From assembly GCF_046365375.1 (NCBI RefSeq), contig NZ_JBKEIT010000007.1, positions 124,001 to 188,000 on the forward strand: a DNA stretch of 64,000 nt, given 5' to 3'. A program made the translations under genes and the position numbers. The stretch is from Butyricimonas muris (GTDB lineage: Bacteria; Bacteroidota; Bacteroidia; Bacteroidales; Marinifilaceae). Numbering within the stretch: position 1 is the first letter of the stretch; each line of letters starts with the position of its first letter. Below the pieces are notes generated by a model that did no database searches, was not told where the DNA came from, and was given only the letters and a program-made list of their open reading frames with translations. Shown here piece after piece: positions 1 to 9,024 of this stretch.

Positions 1-690
1 AAGTTCTTTCATTTCATCCGCTTTCACGGAAGATATGGCCGAGATCATTTCCCGTTTGTTTTGGGAACCGTAGGCCCGCACGACAACTTCGTCCAGATCG
101 GCAACGTCTTCCTCGAGTTTGACGCGTATCGTGTCTGTCTTTTCGGTAAAAGGCACGGATTGTTTCCGGTATCCCACGAACGAAAATTCCAGAGCTCCGC
201 TTGTCATCGGCAAGGTGATCGAGAACCAACCGTTTACGTTCGTGGCGGTTCCCACGGTGGTTCCGGCGACTCTCACGGTTACTCCCGGAAGCGGAACGGC
301 TTGGCCGTCTGTTACAAATCCTTTTATTGTCACGGATTTTTTTTCATCCGCGAGTTTTTGCTTGATGGCAATCACGTTATCTTGGAATGAAAATATTAAT
401 CCGGTTCCTTGCAGGCAATGTGCCAGCACGTCTTTTACCATCATTTGGCGAGCGTTCACGTTCACTTTGCCCGCGGCACGTATGTCTTCGCTCTTGTACA
501 CGAACATGTAGTCCGTCAACTCTTCGATTTGTTGAAATACTTCGCTCAGGGTTACGCCTGACATCTGTAAATCGATGCGTGTTTCCTGTCCGTGTGCTAC
601 CGCGCGGACGGAACACAAGCCCAAAAGTGTAAATAACGCTAATAATTTCATTTCTCTTAGCGTTTGTTGAATTTTTGGTTTTTGTTTCAT
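1..690 (-). CDS. SusC/RagA-family TonB-dependent receptor, N-terminal part (partial)
   Basis: Reading the minus strand from the ATG at 690 gives an open frame of 230 codons that leaves the window at position 1. It opens with a signal peptide (LLALFTLLGLCSVRAVAHG). A secretin/TonB N-terminal (STN) domain follows at about residues 37-112 (VTLSEVFQQIEELTDYMFV). A carboxypeptidase-regulatory-like domain follows at about 120-200 (VTIKGFVTDG, FVGYRK), then a TonB-box/plug start (DEVVVRAYGS). This is the usual order for outer-membrane SusC receptors that import glycans, peptides or chelates. The STN extension marks a receptor that signals to an anti-sigma factor, and the FecR and sigma genes lie directly upstream. 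An in-frame ATG at 651 is an equally plausible start. The barrel and substrate partner lie outside the window, so the substrate is unknown. Confidence 0.93.
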   Translation of the reverse strand, partial: MKQKPKIQQTLREMKLLALFTLLGLCSVRAVAHGQETRIDLQMSGVTLSEVFQQIEELTDYMFVYKSEDIRAAGKVNVNARQMMVKDVLAHCLQGTGLIFSFQDNVIAIKQKLADEKKSVTIKGFVTDGQAVPLPGVTVRVAGTTVGTATNVNGWFSITLPMTSGALEFSFVGYRKQSVPFTEKTDTIRVKLEEDVADLDEVVVRAYGSQNKREMISAISSVKADEMKEL

Positions 691-720
691 AACTTTGTTC
701 TACTATTTTAATTAACATTT

Positions 721-774
721 CGTTAGTATCGTGGAGTTACTAACGTGTAAGGGGATGTGGGGACATCCCTTTAC
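721..774 (-). promoter_or_regulatory. Two adjacent hairpins in the fecR-susC gap
   Basis: Two inverted repeats lie side by side between the anti-sigma stop codon and the receptor start. CGTTAGTA (721-728) pairs with TACTAACG (738-745). GTAAGGGGATGT (747-758) pairs with ACATCCCTTTAC (763-774) with one mismatch and includes the fecR stop codon. Neither is followed by a clear U tract on the minus strand, so they look more like intercistronic RNA stabiliser or attenuation elements than a full terminator. The function is inferred. Confidence 0.55.
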
Positions 775-1934
775 TTTTTATCTAACACGTAAATTGTTTT
801 TCCGACATAAGTGAATCGTACACCGCAAGTTGCTTGAAGGTGTTTCAGTACACCCTCTATTTCTGCATAGCGATTAGAGTGCAAGTAAAAGCGAACATCT
901 TTTAATGACGGATCCGAGTAGATTACCTCGAAATCATACCAGCGGGAGAGTTCTTTGAAAATGTCTTCCAGACGGGCATCACTGATGGCGATTCTTCCAT
1001 TGTGCCAAGCGAGTACCGTGTGAACTTTCACTTTTTGAACCGACAATGAACCGCTTTCCGGGTTAAACACTGCTTGAAGGGAAGGTGTTAACACGAGGCT
1101 TGTGTCGATACCCGGATAGTGTTGTATGACCTTGCCTGTCACGAGTGTGGTAATTACGTTTTGATCGTCCTCGTAGGCACGTATATTGAAACTTGTACCT
1201 AGTACCTGTACGTTCATTTCTTTTGTCTGTACGATAAAAGGGATTTGTTCATCTCGTTCTACTTCAAAATAACCTTCTCCTTCCAGAAATACTTCCCGCA
1301 TTTCGCCACTAAAAACTTCGGGATACCGTAACGAGCTTCCCGCGTTCAGCCACACTCGGCTACCGTCTGATAACATTACGTTAAATTCGCAACCATAAGG
1401 GACGGTCAATTTGTTGTAACGTATCTGTTTTTTGTCGTTATTTGTTTTGTTCGTGTACTCTAGTCGCCCGAAATCGGTCAGCCGGATATCTATTTCATCG
1501 GAACGCAGTGTTGTGGAATCACCAAGGGGAAGAATGATTTCTTCCCCGTTATTTAGGGTTAATACCGGCATTTGCCGGCTTGTCAAAGGTATTGTTACCG
1601 GACGACGGACTTCCTGTTTCGCTGTTGACCACCACCATGTGGTTATCCCGATGGCTATGAATACGATAGCTGCTGCCGCGTAGCGAACCTGTAATCTTTG
1701 TAATCTTCGGGAGCGGATTCGTTGCATGGTTCGTTTTTCCGCTTGCATGTCGTTTACCTGATCCCACCGTTCAGCCCATTCGACACGCCTGAATTTTCGG
1801 ACTTCTTCCCGGAAGAGTAGTTGTGCTTCTTCGTCTTTTTTTAACCAATGATTGAATGCTTGCTGTTTTTCTTCATCCATGGTTCCGGTCAGGTAGTCAT
1901 GTATTCGTGTACGTTTTTCTTCTATTGTCATCAT
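771..1934 (-). CDS. FecR-family anti-sigma factor
   Basis: 387 residues. The N-terminal cytoplasmic part (about 1-82) should bind the ECF sigma factor. One membrane segment lies near residues 84-103 (YAAAAIVFIAIGITTWWW). The periplasmic FecR domain follows (VPYGCEFNVMLSDGSRVWLN, then GEGYFEVE and VLGTSFNIRAY). A DUF4974-type C-terminal domain ends the protein (FKELSRWYDFEVIYSD), which resembles an STN fold. In this family the periplasmic part senses the STN domain of a ligand-loaded TonB receptor and releases or activates the sigma factor. It lies between the sigma gene and the SusC gene on the same strand, the classic sigma/anti-sigma/receptor cassette. The family call is secure; the ligand is not known. 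Confidence 0.95.
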   Translation of the reverse strand: MMTIEEKRTRIHDYLTGTMDEEKQQAFNHWLKKDEEAQLLFREEVRKFRRVEWAERWDQVNDMQAEKRTMQRIRSRRLQRLQVRYAAAAIVFIAIGITTWWWSTAKQEVRRPVTIPLTSRQMPVLTLNNGEEIILPLGDSTTLRSDEIDIRLTDFGRLEYTNKTNNDKKQIRYNKLTVPYGCEFNVMLSDGSRVWLNAGSSLRYPEVFSGEMREVFLEGEGYFEVERDEQIPFIVQTKEMNVQVLGTSFNIRAYEDDQNVITTLVTGKVIQHYPGIDTSLVLTPSLQAVFNPESGSLSVQKVKVHTVLAWHNGRIAISDARLEDIFKELSRWYDFEVIYSDPSLKDVRFYLHSNRYAEIEGVLKHLQATCGVRFTYVGKTIYVLDKK

Positions 1935-2025
1935 AGCTTTGGTTTCTGTCTATAAGATAATAGTAGAAAAGTGAAAATGGGTGAATGTATTTCTTCGTTT
2001 TTTTTTTGAAAAAGTTATATCTTGC

Positions 2026-2592
2026 TTATAAACAGGATTGTCGGAATTGCATGAAAAGGAATATTGCCGGGTCGGGAAATTGCCGGCGAAGTTGTTGCAG
2101 TCCATGATTGAGAAGGGTTTTGACTGTATTGACGGAAACGTTTAAGGACTCCGCTGTTTCTTTGTATTTTTTCTTTTCCACGATAATGGAGAGAATAACG
2201 GCACGGGTTCTTTCAGGTAATTGGCGGATAGCTTCGCGGATAGCCTCGACGAGTTCGGGGGAGAACGTTATAGCTTCTTCCTCGGTGGCTTCGAACGAGA
2301 GAAGTTCGGCATAGGTGTATTCGCGGGTATTTCGAATTTTGTTTACACAGAGGTTGCGCACGGCCCGGAAGAGAAACGCGGCTAACGTGTCCGGGGTGAC
2401 GCGGGTGTATGCATGGGTGTTGATGAAATGGTAAAAAACGTCTTGTACGATATCTTCTGAGAAAGTATCATCATTGAGTAGGGAGTTGGAAAATAGAATA
2501 AGAGGTCTATAATAACGCCGAAAGAGGAGACTTCCTCCTTTATTGACATTCTGTTTGAATGTATTGAGGATATCCGTGTCCGCGATTTGCAT
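2026..2592 (-). CDS. ECF-type RNA polymerase sigma factor (Bacteroidetes FecI-like family)
   Basis: 188 residues, normal for an ECF sigma factor. Region 2 is at about residues 15-75 (LFRRYYRPLILFSNSLL, then DIVQDVFYHFINT). Region 4 is at about 115-170 (LPERTRAVILSIIVEKKKY, then ETAESLNVSVNTVKTLLNHG, a helix-turn-helix). It should direct RNA polymerase to the linked SusC-type receptor operon when the downstream FecR protein relays the signal. A 91-bp gap separates it from fecR. A TACCTTTG box lies 24-31 bp upstream of its start. Confidence 0.95.
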   Translation of the reverse strand: MQIADTDILNTFKQNVNKGGSLLFRRYYRPLILFSNSLLNDDTFSEDIVQDVFYHFINTHAYTRVTPDTLAAFLFRAVRNLCVNKIRNTREYTYAELLSFEATEEEAITFSPELVEAIREAIRQLPERTRAVILSIIVEKKKYKETAESLNVSVNTVKTLLNHGLQQLRRQFPDPAIFLFMQFRQSCL

Positions 2593-2615
2593 GTAGTTCC
2601 TTATTTTATTTTCCT

Positions 2616-2623
2616 CAAAGGTA
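2616..2623 (-). promoter_or_regulatory. Candidate -7 promoter box of the sigma factor gene
   Basis: On the minus strand the box reads TACCTTTG, matching the Bacteroidetes -7 consensus TAnnTTTG, 24-31 bp before the sigma gene start. I see no good -33 TTTG partner, so the call rests on the single box and its position. Confidence 0.4.
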
Positions 2624-2648
2624 GATAATAAAATTCAGAATATAAAAT

Positions 2649-2681
2649 AAGGAAGAATTCAACCTTGCTGAATTCCTCCTT
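2649..2681 (-). terminator. Terminator-like hairpin at the end of the metal efflux operon
   Basis: A 13-bp arm (2649-2661) pairs with 2669-2681 with one mismatch; the core is GAATTCA/TGAATTC with a 7-nt loop. On the minus strand it is followed by TTATTTTAT, a modest U tract, 24 bp after the stop codon of the channel gene. It separates the efflux operon from the downstream sigma factor gene. Confidence 0.6.
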
Positions 2682-2704
2682 GTTTTAGTTGAGTTTCCTG
2701 TGCT

Positions 2705-3892
2705 CTATAGTTTGTATTGATACAATTGAGCCAAAATGTTGTGGTATTCTTTTTCCACGTCCAGATAGCTTTGTTGGCTGTCGTAGAAAGTGGTGAGTTC
2801 GACGAAATAGTCGATCACGGAGAGTTGTCCGGCGTTGAGGGCTTTGTTGAGCAGTTCCACGTTGCGCTGTTGTTCAAGGACTTTGGCGTAGTCTTCACGG
2901 GAGATCTGCAAGGCTTCTGCCTGATGGTAGAGTTGTTGCAGGCTGGTGCGAAGATTCAGCCGGTTGTCTTCGAGAGAGGCTGTGGCGAATTCTGCTTGGG
3001 CTTTGGCTTTTTTGACGGTGTTTTTGTTTTCGAAAAGGGGGATGGATACTCCCACGACGAAACCGTTGGACGCGACGTTACCTGATGAGGCGCTACGTTT
3101 GTAACCGACGTCGAATTTGGGCAAGGAGAGGGAGCGGTTGAGTTTCACTTCCCGTTTGGCAATCTCTTGCTCTTCGGCTAAGCCTTTCAAGTTCGGATCG
3201 GCGGCGATGAAATCGGCTTGCAATTGCTCGAAGTCGATTAAGCTTTCCCCTGTCGGGTATTCCGTGTTTTGGAACGGGATCGGGTTACCGCCGTTCAAGT
3301 TTTGCAGTTGTTCCAACGCGGCGTTCAGTGCGGCTTGATTCAAGCGGCTTTGGTTCTGGGCGTTGAGTAATTCCAATTGGATTTTATTTAATTCCAATTG
3401 GTTGGCGTCTCCTGATGCTAACCGTTTTTGATAGAGGGTAAACATGGACTCGGCATTACTTAATCGTTCGTCCAGCAGGACTTTTTGTTTGCGGAGATAA
3501 ACGATCTCGATGCAGGTTTGTTTTGCCGTCAGAAGAAGTTGTTGACGGTAAGCCGCAAATTGAAGGTCGAATGTACCGGACTTTAACGCGGCGATTTTGT
3601 TCTTATTCGCATACGTGTTGGGAAAGTCCAACGATTGTTTTACCGTGAATGAATATTCCGAACCGGGGTTATTCCGATTGCCCCACATTTGTTCCCACTC
3701 GAATGTCGGGTTAGCCAGAAATTTGCCGGTTTGAGATTCCAGTTTTTGGGCGTCGGTCATCTTTACGTTGGCTTGCAACGATTTGTTGTTGTTCTCGACG
3801 CTTTTCAGAACCTCGTCAATGCTGCTTTGGGCCCTCGCGGAGAGGATGCCCAACAGCATGATGCTTAATATGTATAATTTATATGTATTCAT
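2705..3892 (-). CDS. TolC-family outer-membrane channel of a Cus/Czc-type metal efflux system
   Basis: 395 residues with a signal peptide (LYILSIMLLGILSARAQ). Two long heptad-rich OEP repeats follow, typical of TolC/CusC proteins: residues about 25-200 (QARSLEE-like helices ending LNAALEQLQNLNG) and 215-395 (LAEEQEIAKREVKLNRS, then EYHNILAQLYQYKL). The trimer would form the outer-membrane duct that carries metal ions out of the cell. It is short compared with E. coli CusC and lacks the large extracellular-loop insert seen in the three TolC proteins after 38614. It is the last gene of the operon, 17 bp after the pump gene. The family is clear; the metal cannot be read from this subunit. Confidence 0.92.
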   Translation of the reverse strand: MNTYKLYILSIMLLGILSARAQSSIDEVLKSVENNNKSLQANVKMTDAQKLESQTGKFLANPTFEWEQMWGNRNNPGSEYSFTVKQSLDFPNTYANKNKIAALKSGTFDLQFAAYRQQLLLTAKQTCIEIVYLRKQKVLLDERLSNAESMFTLYQKRLASGDANQLELNKIQLELLNAQNQSRLNQAALNAALEQLQNLNGGNPIPFQNTEYPTGESLIDFEQLQADFIAADPNLKGLAEEQEIAKREVKLNRSLSLPKFDVGYKRSASSGNVASNGFVVGVSIPLFENKNTVKKAKAQAEFATASLEDNRLNLRTSLQQLYHQAEALQISREDYAKVLEQQRNVELLNKALNAGQLSVIDYFVELTTFYDSQQSYLDVEKEYHNILAQLYQYKL

Positions 3893-3909
3893 ATTGTTTG
3901 TTTCAAAGG

Positions 3910-6900
3910 TTACGCTTCCAAGTTTTCGATATTTTTTTGCTTGTGGTTAAGCAATATGTACATGATCGGAACCACGAAGCCGTTCAACAAGGTGGAGCTT
4001 AATAATCCTCCCAAGATAACTTGAGCCAGCGGGCTTTGGATTTCATTGCCCGGAAGGTCTCCCCCGACTGCAAGCGGAATCAATGCCAAGGCGGAGGTTA
4101 AGGCTGTCATCAGAATCGGGTTCAACCGATCGAGAGAGCCGTGAATAACACTCTCGTATAATGAAAAACCTTGTTCCCGCAGGTGGTTGTAGTGCGACAC
4201 GAGCAGGATTCCGTTGCGGGTGGCAATACCGAATAACGAGATGAACCCGATAATAGCGGGAATGCTGATGATTCCCGAGGTGAACCAGATGCTGATGATT
4301 CCTCCGATGATAGCCAAGGGCAAGTTCAGCATGATGATTCCGGATAAGGGCATACTGTGAAATTCGTTGAACAATAACAGGAATATCAACATGATAGAGA
4401 TCAATGAGGTAAGGAACAAGGTACGTGAAGCCGCTTGTTCACTCTCGAATTGACCGCCGTATTCCACGTGATAGCCTTCGGGCAGGGAGATTTGTTCGTC
4501 TACTGTTTTTTGGATATCTTTCACGACACCGTTCAAGTCACGTCCTGCCACGTTGGCGGATACGACTATTTTTCGTTGCACGTTTTCCCGGCTGATGGTG
4601 TTCGGTCCCACGGAAGGGAGTATTTCAGCCACGTAGTGGAGCGGTACTTTTTGTCCGTTGGCGTCAATCATCAAGTTACCGATTTCTTCCATGTTTACCC
4701 GGTTGTTGTCGTGTACTTTCACGGTGAGGTCGAATACCCGACCGCCCTCGTACACTTGGGATATGACTCTACCGGAGAGTGCCACGTTGATGAACTCGGA
4801 GAATTCGGGCAAGGTAATGCCGTATTTGGCGAGCATATCCCGTTTCGGTTTGATTTGTAGTTGCGGGCGCTCGATTTGTTGTTCCAGAGTCAGATCGGCG
4901 ATGCCGTCGATGCCTTGAATGGCGTCTTTGATTTGCCCCCCGATGGTGTACAGTTTGTTCAAATCGTTACCGAATAGCTTAATGGCTATGTTTGCTTTCG
5001 TTCCGGACAACATGGCGTCGATACGGTGGGAGATCGGTTGCCCGATTTCAATGTTCATGCCTTGTAGTTTACCCAATTGCTCGCGCACGTCGGCAAGAAA
5101 TTCTTCCCGGGAGCGTTTGTCAAGTTCGAAAGGAGCTTCGATTTCCGATACGTTGACTCCCAAGGCGTGTTCATCCAATTCGGCACGTCCGGTCTTGCGG
5201 GCAACAGTCTGTATTTCCGGGATACCCAGTAATATTTCTTCTGCCATCCGTCCCATCTTGTCGGATTCTTCCAGTGAGATACCCGGCATGGTGCTGGTAT
5301 TGATGGTGAGCGACCCCTCGTTGAACGGGGGCAGGAAGCTACGTCCCAATCCGGTCATGATGATGATCGTGAAGATTAACAGGGCGGCACTGGTTCCGAT
5401 AACCACTTTCTTGTGGCGGAGAGCCCATTCCAAGGCTTTTTTATACCATTTTTTCAGCGTGCGGGAAACAATGGGTTCCTTCTCGCTTTTTTTCAATGCT
5501 TTCGGGGTGGTGAGGATATAGCTGCATAATACCGGGGTTAAGGTCAAAGCTACTACCGTGGAAGCGAAAAGTGCCACGATGAAAGCGATTCCCAGCGGTA
5601 TCAACATGCGTCCTTCCATGCCGGAAAGGAAGAACAGGGGCAAGAAGCAAGCCACGATGATTAGCGTGGAGTTCAGAATGGGCATACGTACTTCTTTGGA
5701 TGCCTCGAACACGATTTTTAGGGAAGAAAGACGTTCGCCCATCGGTCTTTGTTGATTTTCCCGCAGTCGTTTATACACGTTTTCTACATCGACAATGGCA
5801 TCATCGACCAAGGATCCGATGGCTATGGCGAGTCCTCCCAAACTCATCGTGTTGATGGTTAATCCCAAGGCGTGTAAGGTTAGAATTGCCACGAGTAATG
5901 ACAAGGGCAATGCTACCAGCGATATAATGGTGGTACGTACGTTCATCAAGAAGAAGAAGAGTACGATAATCACGAAGATTGCCCCCTCGAATAGGGCTTT
6001 CTGTATGTTGGAGATTGAACTCTCGATAAAACGGGATTGACGGAAAATGTCGGAAGAGATTTGCACGTCCGAGGGCAATGTCTTTTGCAATTCCGAGATG
6101 GCGTTGTCCAGTTTGTCCGTTAATTCCAAGGTGTTGGAATTAGGTTGTTTAGTGATTGTGATTAACACGGCAGGATGTCCCTTTTCGGATGCCAGTCCCA
6201 GTTTGGGTTCTTTTTGCCCGATTTGTACCGTGGCGATGTCCGATAAAAGGACAGGTATATTGTCTACTGTTTTCACGACTCCTTTGCCGAGTTCCTCAAC
6301 ATTGTCAGTCGCGAGAATGCCTTGCACGATGTACTCGTTACCGTACTCGTAGAGGATACCTCCCGTGGAGTTCTGGTTCATGTTGTCCACCACGGCCAGT
6401 ACTTCGTCCATGGTGATGCCGTAGTGTTTCATACGGGCAGGATCGAGAAGTATTTGGTACTCTTTGATATCGCCGCCGATAACGGTTACCTGTGCCACGC
6501 CCCCCGTGGAGAGCAGGCGGGGACGGATTGTCCAGTCGGCAATGGTACGCAAGTCCTGTAAAGAGGTCGTGTCGGAGGTCAATCCGAAAATCATCATTTC
6601 TCCCAAGATGGAGGATTGCGGACCGAGAGTGGGACTTCCCACGTTACCCGGAAGGGCATCTCCGAGGGTAGATAGTTTTTCGGAAACAATTTGTCGTGCA
6701 GTGTATATATTGGTGCCCCAGTCGAATTGCACCCACACGACGGAGAATCCTGTCGTGGAGGATGATCTCACGCTGCGCACGTCGGTTGCTCCGTTTACCG
6801 CTGTTTCGATGGGGAAGGTTACCATCCGTTCTACTTCTTCGGGTGCCATACCCTGTGCCTCGGTCATGACTACCACTGTCGGGGCATTCAAGTCCGGAAA

Positions 6901-7014
6901 TACGTCCACTTCCATTTTGTGCGCCGTGTAAGAACCCCACAAAAGCAGGACAATCGACGCGATCATTACCACCAGTCGGTTGTGTAATGAATATTGTATG
7001 ATCTTATTTAACAT
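3910..7014 (-). CDS. CusA/CzcA-family heavy-metal efflux RND pump
   Basis: 1034 residues, full length for an HME-type RND inner-membrane pump. It starts with the family N terminus (IIQYSLHNRLVVMIASIVLLLW). It has the twelve expected membrane segments in two halves, each with a large periplasmic loop. The proton-relay acidic motif in TM4 reads GSLVDDAIVDVENV near residue 400, with the Asp-Asp and Glu pattern of metal pumps rather than drug pumps. It would trade protons for Cu(I)/Ag(I) or Zn/Co/Cd ions and pass them through the adjacent adaptor and channel. The adaptor lies 124 bp upstream and the channel 17 bp downstream. Deciding between monovalent and divalent ions needs alignment of the porter-domain Met and acidic residues. 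Confidence 0.95.
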   Translation of the reverse strand: MLNKIIQYSLHNRLVVMIASIVLLLWGSYTAHKMEVDVFPDLNAPTVVVMTEAQGMAPEEVERMVTFPIETAVNGATDVRSVRSSSTTGFSVVWVQFDWGTNIYTARQIVSEKLSTLGDALPGNVGSPTLGPQSSILGEMMIFGLTSDTTSLQDLRTIADWTIRPRLLSTGGVAQVTVIGGDIKEYQILLDPARMKHYGITMDEVLAVVDNMNQNSTGGILYEYGNEYIVQGILATDNVEELGKGVVKTVDNIPVLLSDIATVQIGQKEPKLGLASEKGHPAVLITITKQPNSNTLELTDKLDNAISELQKTLPSDVQISSDIFRQSRFIESSISNIQKALFEGAIFVIIVLFFFLMNVRTTIISLVALPLSLLVAILTLHALGLTINTMSLGGLAIAIGSLVDDAIVDVENVYKRLRENQQRPMGERLSSLKIVFEASKEVRMPILNSTLIIVACFLPLFFLSGMEGRMLIPLGIAFIVALFASTVVALTLTPVLCSYILTTPKALKKSEKEPIVSRTLKKWYKKALEWALRHKKVVIGTSAALLIFTIIIMTGLGRSFLPPFNEGSLTINTSTMPGISLEESDKMGRMAEEILLGIPEIQTVARKTGRAELDEHALGVNVSEIEAPFELDKRSREEFLADVREQLGKLQGMNIEIGQPISHRIDAMLSGTKANIAIKLFGNDLNKLYTIGGQIKDAIQGIDGIADLTLEQQIERPQLQIKPKRDMLAKYGITLPEFSEFINVALSGRVISQVYEGGRVFDLTVKVHDNNRVNMEEIGNLMIDANGQKVPLHYVAEILPSVGPNTISRENVQRKIVVSANVAGRDLNGVVKDIQKTVDEQISLPEGYHVEYGGQFESEQAASRTLFLTSLISIMLIFLLLFNEFHSMPLSGIIMLNLPLAIIGGIISIWFTSGIISIPAIIGFISLFGIATRNGILLVSHYNHLREQGFSLYESVIHGSLDRLNPILMTALTSALALIPLAVGGDLPGNEIQSPLAQVILGGLLSSTLLNGFVVPIMYILLNHKQKNIENLEA

Positions 7015-7138
7015 CCGAAATTAATTTATGATTTTAAATTTTAGATTTAAGAATTTCCCTCTCTAACTCCTCTTGTAGACAATTGATAACGCTGTATATC
7101 TTTTCATTTTCAATTTTCAATTCTCCATTTTCAATTGA

Positions 7139-8407
7139 TTAATGTTCATGGCTATGTCCATGAGGTATTGCACCTGACGCGGAGGCCATTTTTACTTGGT
7201 AGGCTCCTTGAGTTACGACACGGTCGCCGGGGTGCAGTCCTTTCAGTACCTGTACTTCTTTGCCATTGTTGGCGCCAAGGGTAACCTCTTGTTTGCGGTA
7301 GCCTTCGTCGTCGATTTGCACGTAGACGTAGAAGAAGCCCATTTCATTTGTCAGTGCGGAAACGGGGATACTCAAGGTATTTTCTATCGGGGATGAAATA
7401 AGATATACTTCAACAAATGAGCCGGGGATGACTTCTCCCTTGTTGTCAAATTCGAATGACACGGGTACGAAGAATGAGTTGTTGTCGGAAGTCTTTCCGA
7501 AAGAGAGCAGGCGTCCGTTCAGGTCTGCCAGTTCGTACACGTGGTTGTCATACGGGGTTTTGAAGTTGGCGCTATTGATGCTCTTCAGTGCGTTGTAGTA
7601 TCTTTGGGATACCTCGGCACGGAGTACTAACCGTTGGTTTTGTGAAACGGTTGCCAGTGCCTGTCCGGCTGTGATGTATTCTCCTTCTTTTACCAGTATG
7701 TTTTTGATATGCCCGTTGAGCGGGGCGTTTACACTTACACCTTTCTCTGTTTTGGCTCCCGATACGGCCTCGTATGCTGTTCTGGCGTTCTCGTATTCCA
7801 AACGGGCGGCTTCGAATTCTTTTTGAGAGATGATTTTATCTTTCACGAGCGATTCAGCCCTGTCGTAATTGGCTTTTGCCGTTTCGTAGGTGGCTTTTAC
7901 TTTCGTGTAATAATCTCCTTCTGCCATGTTCTTGGACGATATTTGGAATAGGGATTGCCCTTTTTTGACGGCGGTACCTTCACTCAATTTGTTGGAGGTA
8001 AAGGATACTATACCGTTGCTGGTGGCAACGACAACTGCTTCGTCGCCGGGGGCTGCCATTATTTGTCCGGAGGTTTTTACCACTTGATTGAAACTGCCGG
8101 GCTGTATCTCTTGTACTTCGAAATTTGTTTTAGCGGCTTGCTCTTTGGAAAAGATTATCTCGTCGCTGTGTTTTGCTTCTTCTGCCTCGTGGCTGTGTGC
8201 GGCGTGTTCTTCCGCGGTTTCGTGGTCGTGACTGTGATCGTGTTTCGGATCATGATCGTGATCTTTGTCATGGTTGTGGTCATGAGCATGGTCGTGTCCT
8301 GCATGGGTTTCCGTTTCGGAATGTTTGTGTTTGTCTTGTGATGAGTTACTCTTGCATCCGACAAGTGAGATTGCTAATATTGTAATAGCATAAAAAAATG
8401 TTCTCAT
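7139..8407 (-). CDS. CusB/CzcB-family periplasmic adaptor with His-rich N terminus
   Basis: 422 residues. A lipoprotein signal ends at Cys18 (LAISLVGC). Residues about 26-80 form a very His/Asp-rich stretch (HDHAHDHNHDKDHDHD and more), a likely metal-binding lead. Next come the lipoyl/barrel-sandwich half motifs (IVSFTSNKLSEGTAVKKGQ and GHIKNILVKEGEYITAGQ) flanking a coiled-coil hairpin at about 165-215. The beta-barrel and membrane-proximal domains end in another short His tail (HGHSHEH). The adaptor should link pump and channel and capture periplasmic metal. It is the first of the three core efflux genes, after the small His/Cys-rich gene. The His lead favours divalent ions such as Zn, Co or Ni, which is an inference. 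Confidence 0.94.
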   Translation of the reverse strand: MRTFFYAITILAISLVGCKSNSSQDKHKHSETETHAGHDHAHDHNHDKDHDHDPKHDHSHDHETAEEHAAHSHEAEEAKHSDEIIFSKEQAAKTNFEVQEIQPGSFNQVVKTSGQIMAAPGDEAVVVATSNGIVSFTSNKLSEGTAVKKGQSLFQISSKNMAEGDYYTKVKATYETAKANYDRAESLVKDKIISQKEFEAARLEYENARTAYEAVSGAKTEKGVSVNAPLNGHIKNILVKEGEYITAGQALATVSQNQRLVLRAEVSQRYYNALKSINSANFKTPYDNHVYELADLNGRLLSFGKTSDNNSFFVPVSFEFDNKGEVIPGSFVEVYLISSPIENTLSIPVSALTNEMGFFYVYVQIDDEGYRKQEVTLGANNGKEVQVLKGLHPGDRVVTQGAYQVKMASASGAIPHGHSHEH

Positions 8408-8509
8408 ATGAATAAGTTATTTGTTATGAGTATATAAATCGAATAAATGTAGGTAATGTATTTTACCGGATCGCGGTGAATACAAAGAATGAAATCCGGA
8501 ACGATTTCT

Positions 8510-8938
8510 TTAAGCTAATACGGTAGGTGGTGCACGTCCGGCAGAAGTCATGCTCCACGTGATGGCGTGGAGTCGTTCCCGATAGAATGTGGGCGGTGTT
8601 ATTCGCGTGTCTTCCGGGAATAAGAATAAATAGTTTTCTCCTGCAATGATAAATAACGGGAGAAGTAGATGCTCCGGAGTCAGTTCCGGACAACATGAAC
8701 ATTTATGATTATGTTCTTTTATTATATCTGTTTCAAAAAGTTGTTTTACTTCGCATTCTTTTTCACAAGAGTTGGAACCATGATTGTGTTGACAAGTATT
8801 CCCTTCTTGTTGTTCGATGCAATGTGTTGTGGTGAAACAGATGAGAGAGCCATGATGGTGGTGAGGTAAAACCGTTGTCACCAGCATCGTGATGCAGGCA
8901 ACAAGAAGCGGTATAATTGCTAACTGGCGTTTCCTCAT
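8510..8938 (-). CDS. Small His/Cys-rich exported protein ahead of metal efflux operon
   Basis: 142 residues. A hydrophobic N terminus (LAIIPLLVACITMLVTTVL) runs into HHHHG. It is followed by a region full of His and Cys (CQHNHGSNSCEKECEV, then EHNHKCSCC) and a second hydrophobic patch (LLLPLFIIAGENYLFLF). It resembles small metal-linked proteins that often precede Cus/Czc genes in Bacteroidetes (the DUF6769-like type, from memory). I infer a periplasmic or membrane-anchored metal binder or sensor. It has its own good promoter at 8961-8992 and could be co-transcribed with the adaptor 102 bp downstream. No enzymatic motif is seen. Confidence 0.8.
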   Translation of the reverse strand: MRKRQLAIIPLLVACITMLVTTVLPHHHHGSLICFTTTHCIEQQEGNTCQHNHGSNSCEKECEVKQLFETDIIKEHNHKCSCCPELTPEHLLLPLFIIAGENYLFLFPEDTRITPPTFYRERLHAITWSMTSAGRAPPTVLA

Positions 8939-8960
8939 GGCGCATATTATTAACTATCTG

Positions 8961-8992
8961 CAAATTTAGGGTATAGAATGCAGATATGCAAA
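8961..8992 (-). promoter_or_regulatory. Promoter of the metal efflux operon
   Basis: On the minus strand a TTTG (8989-8992) and a TAAATTTG box (8961-8968) are separated by 20 nt, matching the Bacteroidetes -33/-7 promoter pattern. It lies 22 bp before the first gene of the efflux block. Confidence 0.65.
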
Positions 8993-9024
8993 TGTTTGCG
9001 TGAGGTTTAATAAATTATTAACAA

